This document shows positions 50,452-58,670 of a stretch of 64,000 nucleotides of DNA, in pieces (the first letter of the stretch is position 1; each line of letters starts with the position of its first letter). Under the pieces are notes generated by a model. It was not told the origin of the DNA and made no database searches. It was given only the letters and a program-made list of their open reading frames with translations. Source of the stretch: Pseudonocardia sp. (GTDB lineage Bacteria; Actinomycetota; Actinomycetes; Mycobacteriales; Pseudonocardiaceae); contig NZ_JAJCYB010000120.1 in the NCBI RefSeq assembly GCF_029263155.1, forward strand, positions 62,001 to 126,000, given 5' to 3'. The translations under genes and the position numbers were made by a program.

Positions 50452-51380
50452 CGCCGCCGAACCGCACCGTCGTCGCCCTGCCGGCGCACGGGCCCGCGGT
50501 GGTGCCGGTCGCCGCGCTGCCCGCGGTGCGCGCCGCGGTCCGCGTCCACGCCGACGACTCGGTGCCCGACGCCGTCGTCGCCGAGCTCGGGGCCACCCGG
50601 CTGACCGACGGCCGGTACGCCGACGACCCGGACGGGCCCGAGGTGCTGTTCACCACCGATCCCGGACACCGCGGCGAACCGCCGGAGCGGGTGATCGGCA
50701 CCCCCGGCGCCGCCCTGCTCGACTCCGTCGCCGTGATGGACCGCCTGCGCTCGCCCGGTGGCTGCCCGTGGGACGCCGAGCAGACCCACGAGTCGCTGCT
50801 GCCCTACCTCGTGGAGGAGTGCTACGAGCTCTACCAGGCGATCGAGGACGGCGACCGGGCCGCGATCCGCGAGGAGCTCGGCGACGTGCTGCTGCAGGTG
50901 CTGTTCCACGCCCGGGTCGCGCAGCCCGGGTTCACCGTCGACGACGTGGCCGCCGACCTGGTCGCGAAGCTGGTCGGGCGGCACCCCCACGTGTTCGCGG
51001 GCTCGGAGACCGTCGACACCGCCGAGCGCCAGGAGCACCGCTGGGAGGAGCTCAAGCGCGCGGAGAAGCAGCGGGAGTCCAGCGTCGACGGCGTCGCGAC
51101 GGCGCAGCCGGCGGTGGCGCTGGCCGCGAAGCTGACCAGCCGGACCGCCCGGGCCGGCCTGCCCGACGAGTTGCTGCCGACCGGGTCCGGGGTGGGCGAG
51201 GCGCTGTTCGCCCTCGCCGCCCGCGCGAAGCTCGCCGGGGTCGACCCGGAGGCGCAGCTGCGCACCGCGGCGCTGCGGTTCGCCGCCGACGTCCGGGCCG
51301 CGGAGTCCGCCGCCCGTGACGCGGGGCTGGACCCCCACGCCCTCGACGGGCCGGCGTGGTTGCGCTTCTGGCCGCGCTGA
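50448..51380 (+). CDS. mazG: Nucleoside triphosphate pyrophosphohydrolase MazG
   Basis: 310 residues. DRLRSPGGCPWDAEQTHESL near residue 98 and the EExxE / ExxD metal site EECYELYQAIEDGD...EELGDVLLQVLFHARV identify MazG; KLVGRHPHVFAG and ERQEHRWEELKRAEK follow. The N-terminal 95 residues are an actinobacterial extension seen in mycobacterial MazG. It clears non-canonical dNTPs. GTG at 50448 overlaps the SurA-like gene stop; mfd-mazG adjacency is conserved in mycobacteria. Confidence 0.94.
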   Translation: MTPPNRTVVALPAHGPAVVPVAALPAVRAAVRVHADDSVPDAVVAELGATRLTDGRYADDPDGPEVLFTTDPGHRGEPPERVIGTPGAALLDSVAVMDRLRSPGGCPWDAEQTHESLLPYLVEECYELYQAIEDGDRAAIREELGDVLLQVLFHARVAQPGFTVDDVAADLVAKLVGRHPHVFAGSETVDTAERQEHRWEELKRAEKQRESSVDGVATAQPAVALAAKLTSRTARAGLPDELLPTGSGVGEALFALAARAKLAGVDPEAQLRTAALRFAADVRAAESAARDAGLDPHALDGPAWLRFWPR

Positions 51381-51433
51381 CCCCTCGCCGGGACGCGAGC
51401 ATCGCGTGATCCCCGGCGGCTAGTCTGGGCGGG

Positions 51434-52162
51434 GTGCTCCGCGCCCTGCTCGCCGCCGTCGTCGGCATCGGCCTCGTGATCGCCGTGCTGCTCACGGTGC
51501 CGTGGGCCCCGCCCGCCCGCGAGGACGCGCTCGTCCCCGCCGACGTGGAGCGGGACACCCCGGTGGCGCAGGGCGCCCCGCTGGCTCCCGGACTCGACCT
51601 CACCGGCTGGGCGCGGGACACCGCGGACCTCGTGGACGTCCCCGCCCGCGCGCTCGCCGCCTACGGGGCCGCCGAGGTCGCCCAGCGCGGCCTCACCCCG
51701 GCGTGCCGCCTGTCGTGGACCACGCTCGCCGGCATCGGCCGCGTCGAGTCCGACCACGGCACGCTCGGCCGCTCCGACCTCGACGCCGACGGCCTGCCGC
51801 GACCACGCATCGTCGGCGTCCCCCTCGACGGGTCCGAGGGCGTCCGGGAGATCCGCGACACCGACGGCGGCCGGCTCGACGGCGACACCGTGTACGACCG
51901 CGCCGTCGGCCCGATGCAGTTCCTGCCCACCACCTGGGAGCGCTTCGGCGCCGACGGCAACGGGGACGGCGTGCGCGACCCACACCAGATCGACGACGCG
52001 GCGCGCGCCGCCGCCGCCTACCTCTGCGCGGGTGACCGGGACACCGCCGACGGCGCCGGCTGGTGGGAGGGCGTGCTGGCCTACAACCGCTCCGGCGCCT
52101 ACGCCCGCCTGGTCTGGGCCGCGGCCGACCGCTACGCCACCGCCGCCGCGACCGCACCCTGA
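51434..52162 (+). CDS. LpqU-like lytic transglycosylase
   Basis: 242 residues. One N-terminal membrane anchor or signal (LLAAVVGIGLVIAVLLTVPW). The SLT-like domain carries TTLAGIGRVESDHGTLGRSD with the catalytic glutamate of RVES (about residue 103), GPMQFLPTTWERFG, and AAAAYLCAGDRD. No lipobox cysteine is seen, unlike LpqU. It cleaves peptidoglycan glycan strands. It occupies the lpqU position between mazG and eno in the conserved mfd-ppx block. Confidence 0.87.
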   Translation: MLRALLAAVVGIGLVIAVLLTVPWAPPAREDALVPADVERDTPVAQGAPLAPGLDLTGWARDTADLVDVPARALAAYGAAEVAQRGLTPACRLSWTTLAGIGRVESDHGTLGRSDLDADGLPRPRIVGVPLDGSEGVREIRDTDGGRLDGDTVYDRAVGPMQFLPTTWERFGADGNGDGVRDPHQIDDAARAAAAYLCAGDRDTADGAGWWEGVLAYNRSGAYARLVWAAADRYATAAATAP

Positions 52163-52193
52163 CCCCGACACGACCGCACCGGGCCCCCGACCC

Positions 52194-52325
52194 GCGCGCG
52201 AGTCGGGCCCTGCGTGCGCGCGAGTCGGGCCCTGCGTGCGCGCGAGTCGGGCCCTGCGTGCGCGCGAGTCGGGCCCTGCGTGCGCGCGAGTCGGGGCCTG
52301 CGTGCGCGCGAGTCGGGGCCTGCGT
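52194..52325. repeat. 22-bp tandem array, family A, locus 1 (six units)
   Basis: Six head-to-tail units with an exact 22-bp period; the AGTCGGG motif begins at 52201, 52223, 52245, 52267, 52289 and 52311. Units 1-4 read AGTCGGGCCCTGCGT and units 5-6 AGTCGGGGCCTGCGT, each joined by GCGCGCG. The array lies between the convergent transglycosylase and efe remnants. Other loci: 55381-55464, 56565-56695, 59645-59706. Confidence 0.95.
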
Positions 52326-52328
52326 ACG

Positions 52329-52433
52329 TCAGGCCTCCAACAGGTGTTGGCCCCAGTACCCGCTCTCGCCCAGCCCCGCCGGGCGGGCGAACACCGCCGA
52401 GCCGGTGTGCTCGATGTACTCCATCAGGACGTC
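52329..52433 (-). pseudogene. efeB: C-terminal fragment of EfeB (DyP-type peroxidase)
   Basis: Thirty-odd codons match the end of deferrochelatase EfeB: LMEYIEHTGSAVFARPAGLG followed by GYWGQHLL and TGA. Everything upstream of this tail is missing and the sequence joins directly to the efeO fragment. It is the 3' remnant of an efeUOB operon. Confidence 0.65.
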
Positions 52434-53112
52434 GTGGTCTCCAGCAGGTCGGTGACGGCGGCGAACCGCTCGTCCAGCAGCGGCCCCAGCTCCGGGTCAC
52501 GCTCGTCGAGCACCGGACGCAGGGCCGCGACGGCGCCCTGCGAGCCCTCGACGTTGGCCCGGAAGTCCCACAGGTCGGTGTGCGAGTAGCGGTCCTCCTC
52601 ACCGGTGATCTTGCCGGTGGCCACCTCGTCGAGCAGCTCCTTCGCCCCGTTCGCCAGCCCGACGGGCGTGAGCTCGACGGTGGGCACGCGGTCGGCGAGC
52701 TCCTGCAGGTCGGCCATCAGCTGGTCCCCGATCGCGGCCGAGTCGGGCTGGATGCCGTCGACCCACAGGTCCTTCTCCAGGCGGTGGTAGCCGGTGAACG
52801 CCACGCCCGGGTCGCGCTCGTCGTCCTCGCGGCCGTCGATGCGGGGGTCGAGGTCGCCGAAGGACTCCGCGACGGGCCCGATCCGCTCCCAGTAGGTGCG
52901 CGAGATCGGGAACAGTGCCCTGGCGCCCTCCACGTCGCCCGCCTCGACCGCGTCGACGAACTCCTGCCTCGACGGGAGCAGCGCCTCCACCTGGGAGTCC
53001 ACGTACCGGGCGTAGCCCGCGGTGGCTTCGGCGAGGCGGGTGTCGGTGTCGACCGAGCGCTGCGCGGAGCCGGTCACCGTGAACGGGGAACGGATGCCGT
53101 CGCCGACCATGC
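52424..53112 (-). pseudogene. efeO: Truncated EfeO iron-binding protein
   Basis: About 225 residues of the M75 peptidase-like domain of EfeO survive (YVDSQVEALLPSRQEFVDAV, SFGDLDPRIDGREDDERDPG, VAFTGYHRLEKDLWVDG, KITGEEDRYSHTDLWDFRAN). The signal peptide and N-terminal part are gone, as are the last about 40 residues, where the frame joins the efeB tail. An ATG at 53113 lies at the upstream junction. Normal EfeO is a periplasmic/lipoprotein iron chaperone of about 380 residues. Confidence 0.75.
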
Positions 53113-53455
53113 CAGTCCCTCGCGGCCGACGGCCAGCGCCGCCATGATGACGACGACGGCGTCCGAGCCCACCGTCAGCGCGCCCTCCATGCGCCCGCGT
53201 AGCTCTGCGGAGATCGACCGGGCGGGCCCCGCGCATCCAGAAGATCATCCAGGTGACGAAGCCCACAGCGACGATCGACAGCACGCCGCCGAACGTCTCC
53301 TGCGCCTCGAAGGTCAGCGCCTGCTGCGTGAGCGTCAGGACGAACGTCACCCCCACGCTGATCGCCACGGCGATCCCGACCCCGAGCCAGACCTTCGGCA
53401 GTGCCTCCCGCCGGTCGGTACGCACCAGGAACGCGACGAGGCAGGGGGAGGCCAA
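53113..53455 (-). pseudogene. efeU: EfeU/FTR1 ferric permease fragment with frameshift
   Basis: An internal piece of the permease is recognisable: LVAFLVRTDRREALPKVWLG, TLTQQALTFEAQETFGGVLS, VGFVTWMIFWMRGA. Near 53225 the frame shifts; in the next frame it continues SISAELRGRMEGALTVGSDA and LAVGREGLAW, then breaks at the join with efeO. Both the first about 30 residues and the C-terminal half are lost. It cannot encode a working iron channel. Confidence 0.75.
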
Positions 53456-53567
53456 CTTGCTGAACGGGCAGACGGAAGGCCAAGTTTCCGCAGGTCAGCG
53501 GCGACTTCTCGGGTAAGTCCGGTTGGTCGGCGATGGGTCGCCGGAGGCGATTCCGGCGCGAATGTGG

Positions 53568-53945
53568 CTAGTCGTCCTCCAACGCCATCCGGGCCCGCAC
53601 CTCGCCCAGCGCCTCCTGGTACTCGGGTCGCGGGTCCATCGCGGCGGCCATCTTCAGCTGCGCGTGGGCATCGGTCAGCCGACCCTGCCGCTGCAGCGCC
53701 TTGCCGAGCGCGAAGCGCGCGTAGTGGTCGGCCGGATCGAGGTCGAGCACCCGCACGAAGGCCTCCTCGGCGCGCTGGAGCTGCGCGGAGTTGAGGTAGG
53801 CGCGGCCGGCGAGGAGCTGCACGGAGACGTCGTTCGGCCGGCTGTCGAGGACGGGGGCCAGTGCCTGCAGCGCGTCGAGCGGGCGGCTGCGGGCCACCAG
53901 CATCTCCGCGCGACGGAACGAGGCGAACAGATCGACGGCCGTCAT
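53568..53945 (-). CDS. Small tetratricopeptide-repeat protein
   Basis: 125 residues made of about three TPR units: AEMLVARSRPLDALQALAPV, QLLAGRAYLNSAQLQRAEEA, and ADHYARFALGKALQRQGRLT. Members of this small actinobacterial family are soluble and probably scaffold protein interactions. ATG at 53945. Oriented away from eno, about 115 bases from its start. Confidence 0.82.
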   Translation of the reverse strand: MTAVDLFASFRRAEMLVARSRPLDALQALAPVLDSRPNDVSVQLLAGRAYLNSAQLQRAEEAFVRVLDLDPADHYARFALGKALQRQGRLTDAHAQLKMAAAMDPRPEYQEALGEVRARMALEDD

Positions 53946-54059
53946 GGTCGCTCCAAGGTTAGGGCCCGATGACCCGCCCGTCGACACCTGCGCGGGTTCA
54001 CCCGCCCGCGCGGCTACCCTGGCGGCGGAACCGGATCACGCCCACGAACAGGAGTCCTG

Positions 54060-55364
54060 GTGGCGGTCATCGAGCAGGTCGGCGCGCGCGAGATCCTCGA
54101 TTCGCGGGGCAACCCCACCGTCGAGGTGGAGGTCGCCCTCGACGACGGGACGCTGGCCCGTGCGGCCGTGCCGTCCGGCGCGTCCACGGGTGAACACGAG
54201 GCCGTGGAGCTGCGTGACGGCGACCCGCTGCGCTTCGGCGGCAAGGGCGTCGAGAAGGCCGTGAAGGCGGTGCTCGACGTCATCGGTCCGGAGCTGCGCG
54301 ACATGGACGCCGTCGACCAGCGCCTCGTCGACCAGGTGCTCGTGGACCTGGACGGCACGCCGGACAAGTCCAAGCTGGGCGCCAACGCGATCCTCGGCGT
54401 GTCGCTGGCCGTGGCGAAGGCCGCGGCCGAGTCGTCGGGGCTGGAGCTGTTCCGCTACGTCGGCGGTGCGGGCGCGCACGTCATGCCGGTCCCGATGATG
54501 AACATCATCAACGGCGGCGCCCACGCCGACAGCTCCGTGGACGTGCAGGAGTTCATGATCGCGCCGGTGGGTGCGGAGTCGTTCCGCGAGGCGCTGCGCT
54601 GGGGCGCCGAGGTGTACCAGTCGCTGAAGTCCGTGCTCAAGAGCAAGGGCCTGGCCACCGGGCTGGGCGACGAGGGCGGCTTCGCCCCCGACCTGCCCGG
54701 CACCCGTGCGGCGCTGGACCTGATCGCCACCGCTGTCGAGAAGACCGGTTACACGCTGGGCCGCGACATCGTGCTCGCGCTCGACGTCGCCGCCACCGAG
54801 TTCCACTCCGACGGCGTCTACTCCTACGAGGGCCGCACGCTCTCGTCGGCGCAGCTGTCGGAGGTCTACGCCGAGCTGGTGGGGGCCTACCCGCTGGTCT
54901 CCATCGAGGATCCGCTGTCCGAGGACGACTGGGACGGCTGGGTCGCGCTCACCGACGCGCTCGGGAGCAAGGTGCAGATCGTCGGCGACGACCTGTTCGT
55001 CACCAACCCGGAGCGCCTGGAGGACGGCATCGCCCGGGGCGCGGCCAACGCGTTGCTGGTCAAGGTCAACCAGATCGGCACGCTCTCCGAGACGCTCGAC
55101 GCCGTCGCGATGGCGCACATGTCGGGCTACCGCTGCATGATGAGCCACCGGTCGGGTGAGACCGAGGACACCACGATCGCCGATCTCGCCGTCGCCACGA
55201 GCTGCGGCCAGATCAAGACCGGTGCCCCGGCCCGCTCGGAGCGCGTCGCCAAGTACAACCAGCTGCTGCGCATCGAGGAGTTGCTGGGCGACGCCGCCCG
55301 CTACGCCGGCGACCTGGCCTTCCCCCGCTACACGGCCCCGTCCGCGGGCCCGAGCGCCGGCTGA
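54060..55364 (+). CDS. eno: Enolase
   Basis: 434 residues, standard size. Signatures: SGASTGEHEAVELRDGDPLR, GANAILGVSLAVAKAAA, NIINGGAHADSSVDVQEF, GDEGGFAPDLPGT, GDDLFVTNPERLEDGI, the catalytic lysine in LLVKVNQIGTL and SHRSGETEDTTIADLAVAT. It converts 2-phosphoglycerate to phosphoenolpyruvate. The GTG at 54060 follows CAGGAG. The mfd-mazG-lpqU-eno order is conserved with mycobacteria, except for the efe and TPR insertions here. Confidence 0.98.
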   Translation: MAVIEQVGAREILDSRGNPTVEVEVALDDGTLARAAVPSGASTGEHEAVELRDGDPLRFGGKGVEKAVKAVLDVIGPELRDMDAVDQRLVDQVLVDLDGTPDKSKLGANAILGVSLAVAKAAAESSGLELFRYVGGAGAHVMPVPMMNIINGGAHADSSVDVQEFMIAPVGAESFREALRWGAEVYQSLKSVLKSKGLATGLGDEGGFAPDLPGTRAALDLIATAVEKTGYTLGRDIVLALDVAATEFHSDGVYSYEGRTLSSAQLSEVYAELVGAYPLVSIEDPLSEDDWDGWVALTDALGSKVQIVGDDLFVTNPERLEDGIARGAANALLVKVNQIGTLSETLDAVAMAHMSGYRCMMSHRSGETEDTTIADLAVATSCGQIKTGAPARSERVAKYNQLLRIEELLGDAARYAGDLAFPRYTAPSAGPSAG

Positions 55365-55380
55365 CATGCCGCCCACCCCC

Positions 55381-55464
55381 GCGAGTCGGGCTCTGCGTGC
55401 GCGCGAGTCGGGGTGTGCGCGCGCGCGAGTCGGGCTCTGCGCGCGCGCGAGTCGGGGTGTGGAC
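55381..55464. repeat. 22-bp tandem array, family A, locus 2 (four units)
   Basis: AGTCGGG begins at 55384, 55406, 55428 and 55450, again an exact 22-bp period. Units alternate between GGGCTCTGCG and GGGGTGTGCG forms. It sits between eno and the co-directional ftsB-like gene. Confidence 0.95.
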
Positions 55465-55501
55465 GCGCAGGAGCCGGCTGATCCGGACGGTCGGCTGAGT
55501 C

Positions 55502-56011
55502 GTGGCGGAGGAGCGCATGCGCGGCAAGCGGGCCCGCCGGACCGCGCGGCCGACCGGCACCGGCGCGTCCCGGCGTCGGGTCCGCGAGCCGCAGCTGGAG
55601 CGCACCCGTTCGCGGGCCGGCAGCGTCGTCGCGGCCACCACGGGCATGCTCGGTGTGTCGTCGACGCGCCGGGCCGCGGTGCTCGCGATCGTCGTCTGCG
55701 CCCTCGCGCTCACCGTGGTCGTGCCGCTGCGCAACTACGTGGCCCAGCAGCAGGAGCTCGCGGCCGTCTCGGAGCAGCAGGAAGCGCTCGCCGCCGAGGT
55801 CGACGAGCTCAGGCGCGAGCGCACCCGCCTCGCCGATCCGGCGGTGATCGCGGCGGAGGCCCGGTCCCGGCTGGGCTACGTCGCACCCGGGGAGACCCCG
55901 TACGTCGTGCAACTGCCCGAGCCACCCGACGCGGAGACCGTCGAGGACCCGTTCCTCACCGAACCCTGGTACCGCCGCCTGTGGCGCGACGTCTCGGAAG
56001 GCCCACCGTGA
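55502..56011 (+). CDS. FtsB/DivIC-family septum formation protein
   Basis: 169 residues. A basic cytoplasmic N-terminus of about 55 residues, one membrane helix (AVLAIVVCALALTVVVPL), then a coiled coil (QQQELAAVSEQQEALAAEVD, ELRRERTRLADP) and the FtsB/DivIC motif AEARSRLGYVAPGETPYVV. It would join the FtsQLB complex at the septum. GTG at 55502; stop overlaps the DUF501 gene by GTGA. Position after eno matches mycobacterial Rv1024. Confidence 0.9.
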   Translation: MAEERMRGKRARRTARPTGTGASRRRVREPQLERTRSRAGSVVAATTGMLGVSSTRRAAVLAIVVCALALTVVVPLRNYVAQQQELAAVSEQQEALAAEVDELRRERTRLADPAVIAAEARSRLGYVAPGETPYVVQLPEPPDAETVEDPFLTEPWYRRLWRDVSEGPP

Positions 56012-56496
56012 TCTCCGATTCCGACGCCGCCGCGGTCACGGCGCAGCTGGGCCGCAGCCCCCGCGCCGTCCGCGACGTGGCCCACCGCTGCCCGTGCACC
56101 CTACCCTCGGTCGTGCAGACCGCCCCCCGCCTCGACGACGGTACGCCGTTCCCCACCCTGTACTACCTCACGTGCTCGCGGCTGAACTCGCGCATCGGAA
56201 GCCTGGAGGCCGAGGGCCGGATGCGGGAGATGACCGATCGCCTCGCCGACGATCCGGAGCTCGCGGGCGCGTACCGGCGCGCCCACGAGGCCTACCTCGC
56301 CGAGCGCGACGCGATCGAGTCGCTCGGCACGGGCGTCAGCGCAGGCGGCATGCCCGACCGCGTGAAGTGCCTGCACGTCCACGTCGCCCACGCGCTCGCG
56401 GCCGGCCCCGGCGTCAACCCGTTCGGCGACGAGGCCCTGGCCGAGCTGGGTGAGTGGTGGGCCCCCGGCCCCTGCGCGGGACCCGCCACCCCCTGA
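56008..56496 (+). CDS. DUF501 family protein
   Basis: 162 residues. VRDVAHRCPCTLPSVVQTAP, FPTLYYLTCSRLNSRIGSLE and DRVKCLHVHVAHALAAGPGV are the family blocks, including conserved cysteine/histidine positions that could bind a metal. Function unknown; nearly always found between divIC and ppx in Actinobacteria. GTG at 56008 overlaps the previous stop. Confidence 0.92.
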   Translation: MISDSDAAAVTAQLGRSPRAVRDVAHRCPCTLPSVVQTAPRLDDGTPFPTLYYLTCSRLNSRIGSLEAEGRMREMTDRLADDPELAGAYRRAHEAYLAERDAIESLGTGVSAGGMPDRVKCLHVHVAHALAAGPGVNPFGDEALAELGEWWAPGPCAGPATP

Positions 56497-56564
56497 CCGC
56501 AGGTGGCCCGAGCGGACACGTGGACCGGCCGGGTCAAACGCTGACGCCGTCAGATCGGTCTCGC

Positions 56565-56695
56565 AGACCCCGACTCGCGCACACGCAGACCCCGACTCGC
56601 GCACACGCAGACCCCGACTCGCGCGCACGCACACCCCGACTCGCACGCACGCACACCCCGACTCGCACGCACGCAGGCCCCGACTCGCGGGGGTC
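56565..56695. repeat. 22-bp tandem array, family A, locus 3 (six units, reverse orientation)
   Basis: CGACTCGC begins at 56571, 56593, 56615, 56637, 56659 and 56681, so the 22-bp period holds and the units are inverted relative to loci 1 and 2. It lies between convergent DUF501 and acyl-CoA dehydrogenase genes. Confidence 0.95.
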
Positions 56696-58550
56696 AGTGC
56701 GGGGTGACTCGCTGGAGGAGGGCCTCGGTGTGGGCCTCGGCGGGGAGGGTGCCTGCGGTGCGCCACGGACCGTCGGGCAGGAACCGGCTCGCCACGAACG
56801 CGCGCGACACCTCCTCGGGGGCGTGGCGCAGCAGCAGGCTTCCCTGCAGGCACAGGGCCAGCATCTCGGCCAGCCGGCGCGCCCGGCGCTCCTCGCGGCT
56901 GCGCAGCTCGGTGCGCAGCTCGCGGACGCCGCGGTCGAACCACGTGTCGGACCCCCCGGCCAGGTCGACCTCGGCCAGCACCGCCTCCACCGAGTCCGGT
57001 TCGCGGGTGACCGCGCGCAGCACGTCGAGCGCGGTGACGTTGCCCGAGCCCTCCCAGATCGAGTTCAGCGGGGCCTCCCGGTAGAGGCGCGGCATCCCCG
57101 ACTCCTCGACGTAGCCGTTGCCGCCCAGGCACTCCAGCGCCTCCGCGACGGCCGTCGGTGCACGCTTGCACACCAGGTACTTCGACGCGGGCAGGGCGAG
57201 GCGCAGGAAGTCGCGCTCCCCGCGGTCGACGGCACCCGCGAGGCGCATCGCGAGGGCGGTGGCCGCCTCGGACTCCAGCGCCAGGTCGGCGATCACGTTC
57301 TGCATCAGCGCCGTCCCCGCCAGCACGGACCCGAACGCGCTGCGGTGCGCCGCGTGGTGCGCGGCCTCGCTCAGCGCCGCCCGGACGATCGCGGCCGAGC
57401 CGAGCACGCAGTCCAGGCGCGTCATCGACACCATCTCGATGATCGCGGCGACGCCACGGCCCTCCTCGCCGAGCCGCCAGCCGGTGGCGCCGGTGTACTC
57501 CAGTTCGGCGGAGGCGTTGGACCGGTTGCCGAGCTTGTCCTTGAGTCGCTCCAGCCGGATCGCGTTGCGGGTGCCGTCGGGCAACACCCGGGGCAGGACG
57601 AAGCACGTCAGACCGCCGGGCGCCTGCGCGAGGGTCAGGAACAGGTCGTTCATCGGCGCCGAGGTGAACCACTTGTGCCCCACCAGCCGGTAGGTGCCGT
57701 CCGCGACCGGGGCGGCCCGGGTCGACCCGGCCCGGACGTCGGAGCCCCCCTGCTTCTCGGTCATCGACATGCCGGCCAGCAGGCCCGCCTTCGTCGACGG
57801 CTCGGCGAGCCCGAACGCGTAGGTCTGCGAGCGCAGCCCCGGCTCGTAGGCCGCGGCGAGGTCGGCGTTCTGCCGCAGGGCGGGCACCGCCGCGTAGGTC
57901 ATCGAGATCGGGCAGCAGTGACCCGCCTCCAGCTGGCTCATCAGGTAGAAGCCGGCCGCCCGGGCCACGTGCGCACCGGAGCCGGGCTCGGCCACCCACG
58001 GGGTCCCGTGCAGCCCGCACCCGACCGAGCGACCCATCAACCAGTGCCACGACGGGTGGTACTCGACCTCGTCGATGCGGTGGCCGTAGCGGTCGTGGCT
58101 GCGCAGGACGGGCGGGTGGGCGTCGGCGAGCCGGGCGTGCTCGCGGGCCTCCGGCGACGCGACGAGCGTGGCGACCGCCGCCAGACTCGCCAGCGCTTCC
58201 CCGGCACCCTCCCGACGCAGGGCGTCGGTCAGCGCCGGATCGCAGGCCAGCGCGTCGAAGCCGGCGAGGGACGGCGGCTGGTTCTCGACCCGGTGCGTGG
58301 CCGAACCCGGCGCCTCGGATCCGGCCCGAGGGGACGGCACCGGGCGGTCGGCAGCCCGGGCGAGCTGCACAGGGATCTCGGGGGGCGCCTGGGCCGCGGA
58401 ATCGGGCCCGGCGGAATCGGAACCGGCGGAATCGGAACCGGCGGAAGCGGGCCCGGCGGCCCGTGCTGCGGTGGCCGGGGCCGGCCGCTCGGGCGCGGGG
58501 CTCCTCGGGGCCGCCCTCGACCTGCGCACGCTCTCCCGACCCGTCGCCAC
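56694..58550 (-). CDS. AidB-like acyl-CoA dehydrogenase family protein
   Basis: About 618 residues. From roughly residue 75 it matches AidB (THRVENQPPSLAGFDALACD, FGLAEPSTKAGLLAGMSMTE, KQGGSDVRAGSTRAAPVADG, VGHKWFTSAPMNDLFLTLAQ, LECLGGNGYVEESGMPRLYR, NSIWEGSGNVTALDVLRAV). AidB proteins bind FAD and DNA in the adaptive response to alkylation and have weak dehydrogenase activity. The N-terminal 75 residues are low-complexity with a four-fold SDSAG-like repeat. The start (GTG 58550) is uncertain. It is inserted in the otherwise conserved eno-ppx block. Confidence 0.85.
   Translation of the reverse strand: MATGRESVRRSRAAPRSPAPERPAPATAARAAGPASAGSDSAGSDSAGPDSAAQAPPEIPVQLARAADRPVPSPRAGSEAPGSATHRVENQPPSLAGFDALACDPALTDALRREGAGEALASLAAVATLVASPEAREHARLADAHPPVLRSHDRYGHRIDEVEYHPSWHWLMGRSVGCGLHGTPWVAEPGSGAHVARAAGFYLMSQLEAGHCCPISMTYAAVPALRQNADLAAAYEPGLRSQTYAFGLAEPSTKAGLLAGMSMTEKQGGSDVRAGSTRAAPVADGTYRLVGHKWFTSAPMNDLFLTLAQAPGGLTCFVLPRVLPDGTRNAIRLERLKDKLGNRSNASAELEYTGATGWRLGEEGRGVAAIIEMVSMTRLDCVLGSAAIVRAALSEAAHHAAHRSAFGSVLAGTALMQNVIADLALESEAATALAMRLAGAVDRGERDFLRLALPASKYLVCKRAPTAVAEALECLGGNGYVEESGMPRLYREAPLNSIWEGSGNVTALDVLRAVTREPDSVEAVLAEVDLAGGSDTWFDRGVRELRTELRSREERRARRLAEMLALCLQGSLLLRHAPEEVSRAFVASRFLPDGPWRTAGTLPAEAHTEALLQRVTPH
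58396..58455 (-). repeat. In-frame 15-bp tandem repeat in the aidB-like gene
   Basis: Four 15-bp units starting at 58396, 58411, 58426 and 58441 (GCGGAATCGGAACCG and variants) encode a repeated five-residue Ser/Asp/Ala/Gly motif near the N-terminus. Length is probably variable between strains. Confidence 0.85.
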
Positions 58551-58670
58551 GACCCGAGGGTAGCCGCGGCGGCCTCGTCGCGAACCCCTTCGCGGCCGGA
58601 GAAGATCCCGGCGCGTCGCCGCCCAGTACGGTGGCGGGGCACCGATCCCGACCGAACCCGAGGAGTGCGC

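Noticed and set aside
52194..52325. CRISPR array
   Set aside because: The 22-bp period leaves no unique spacers of 30 bp or more; units are nearly identical end to end, and no cas genes lie nearby.
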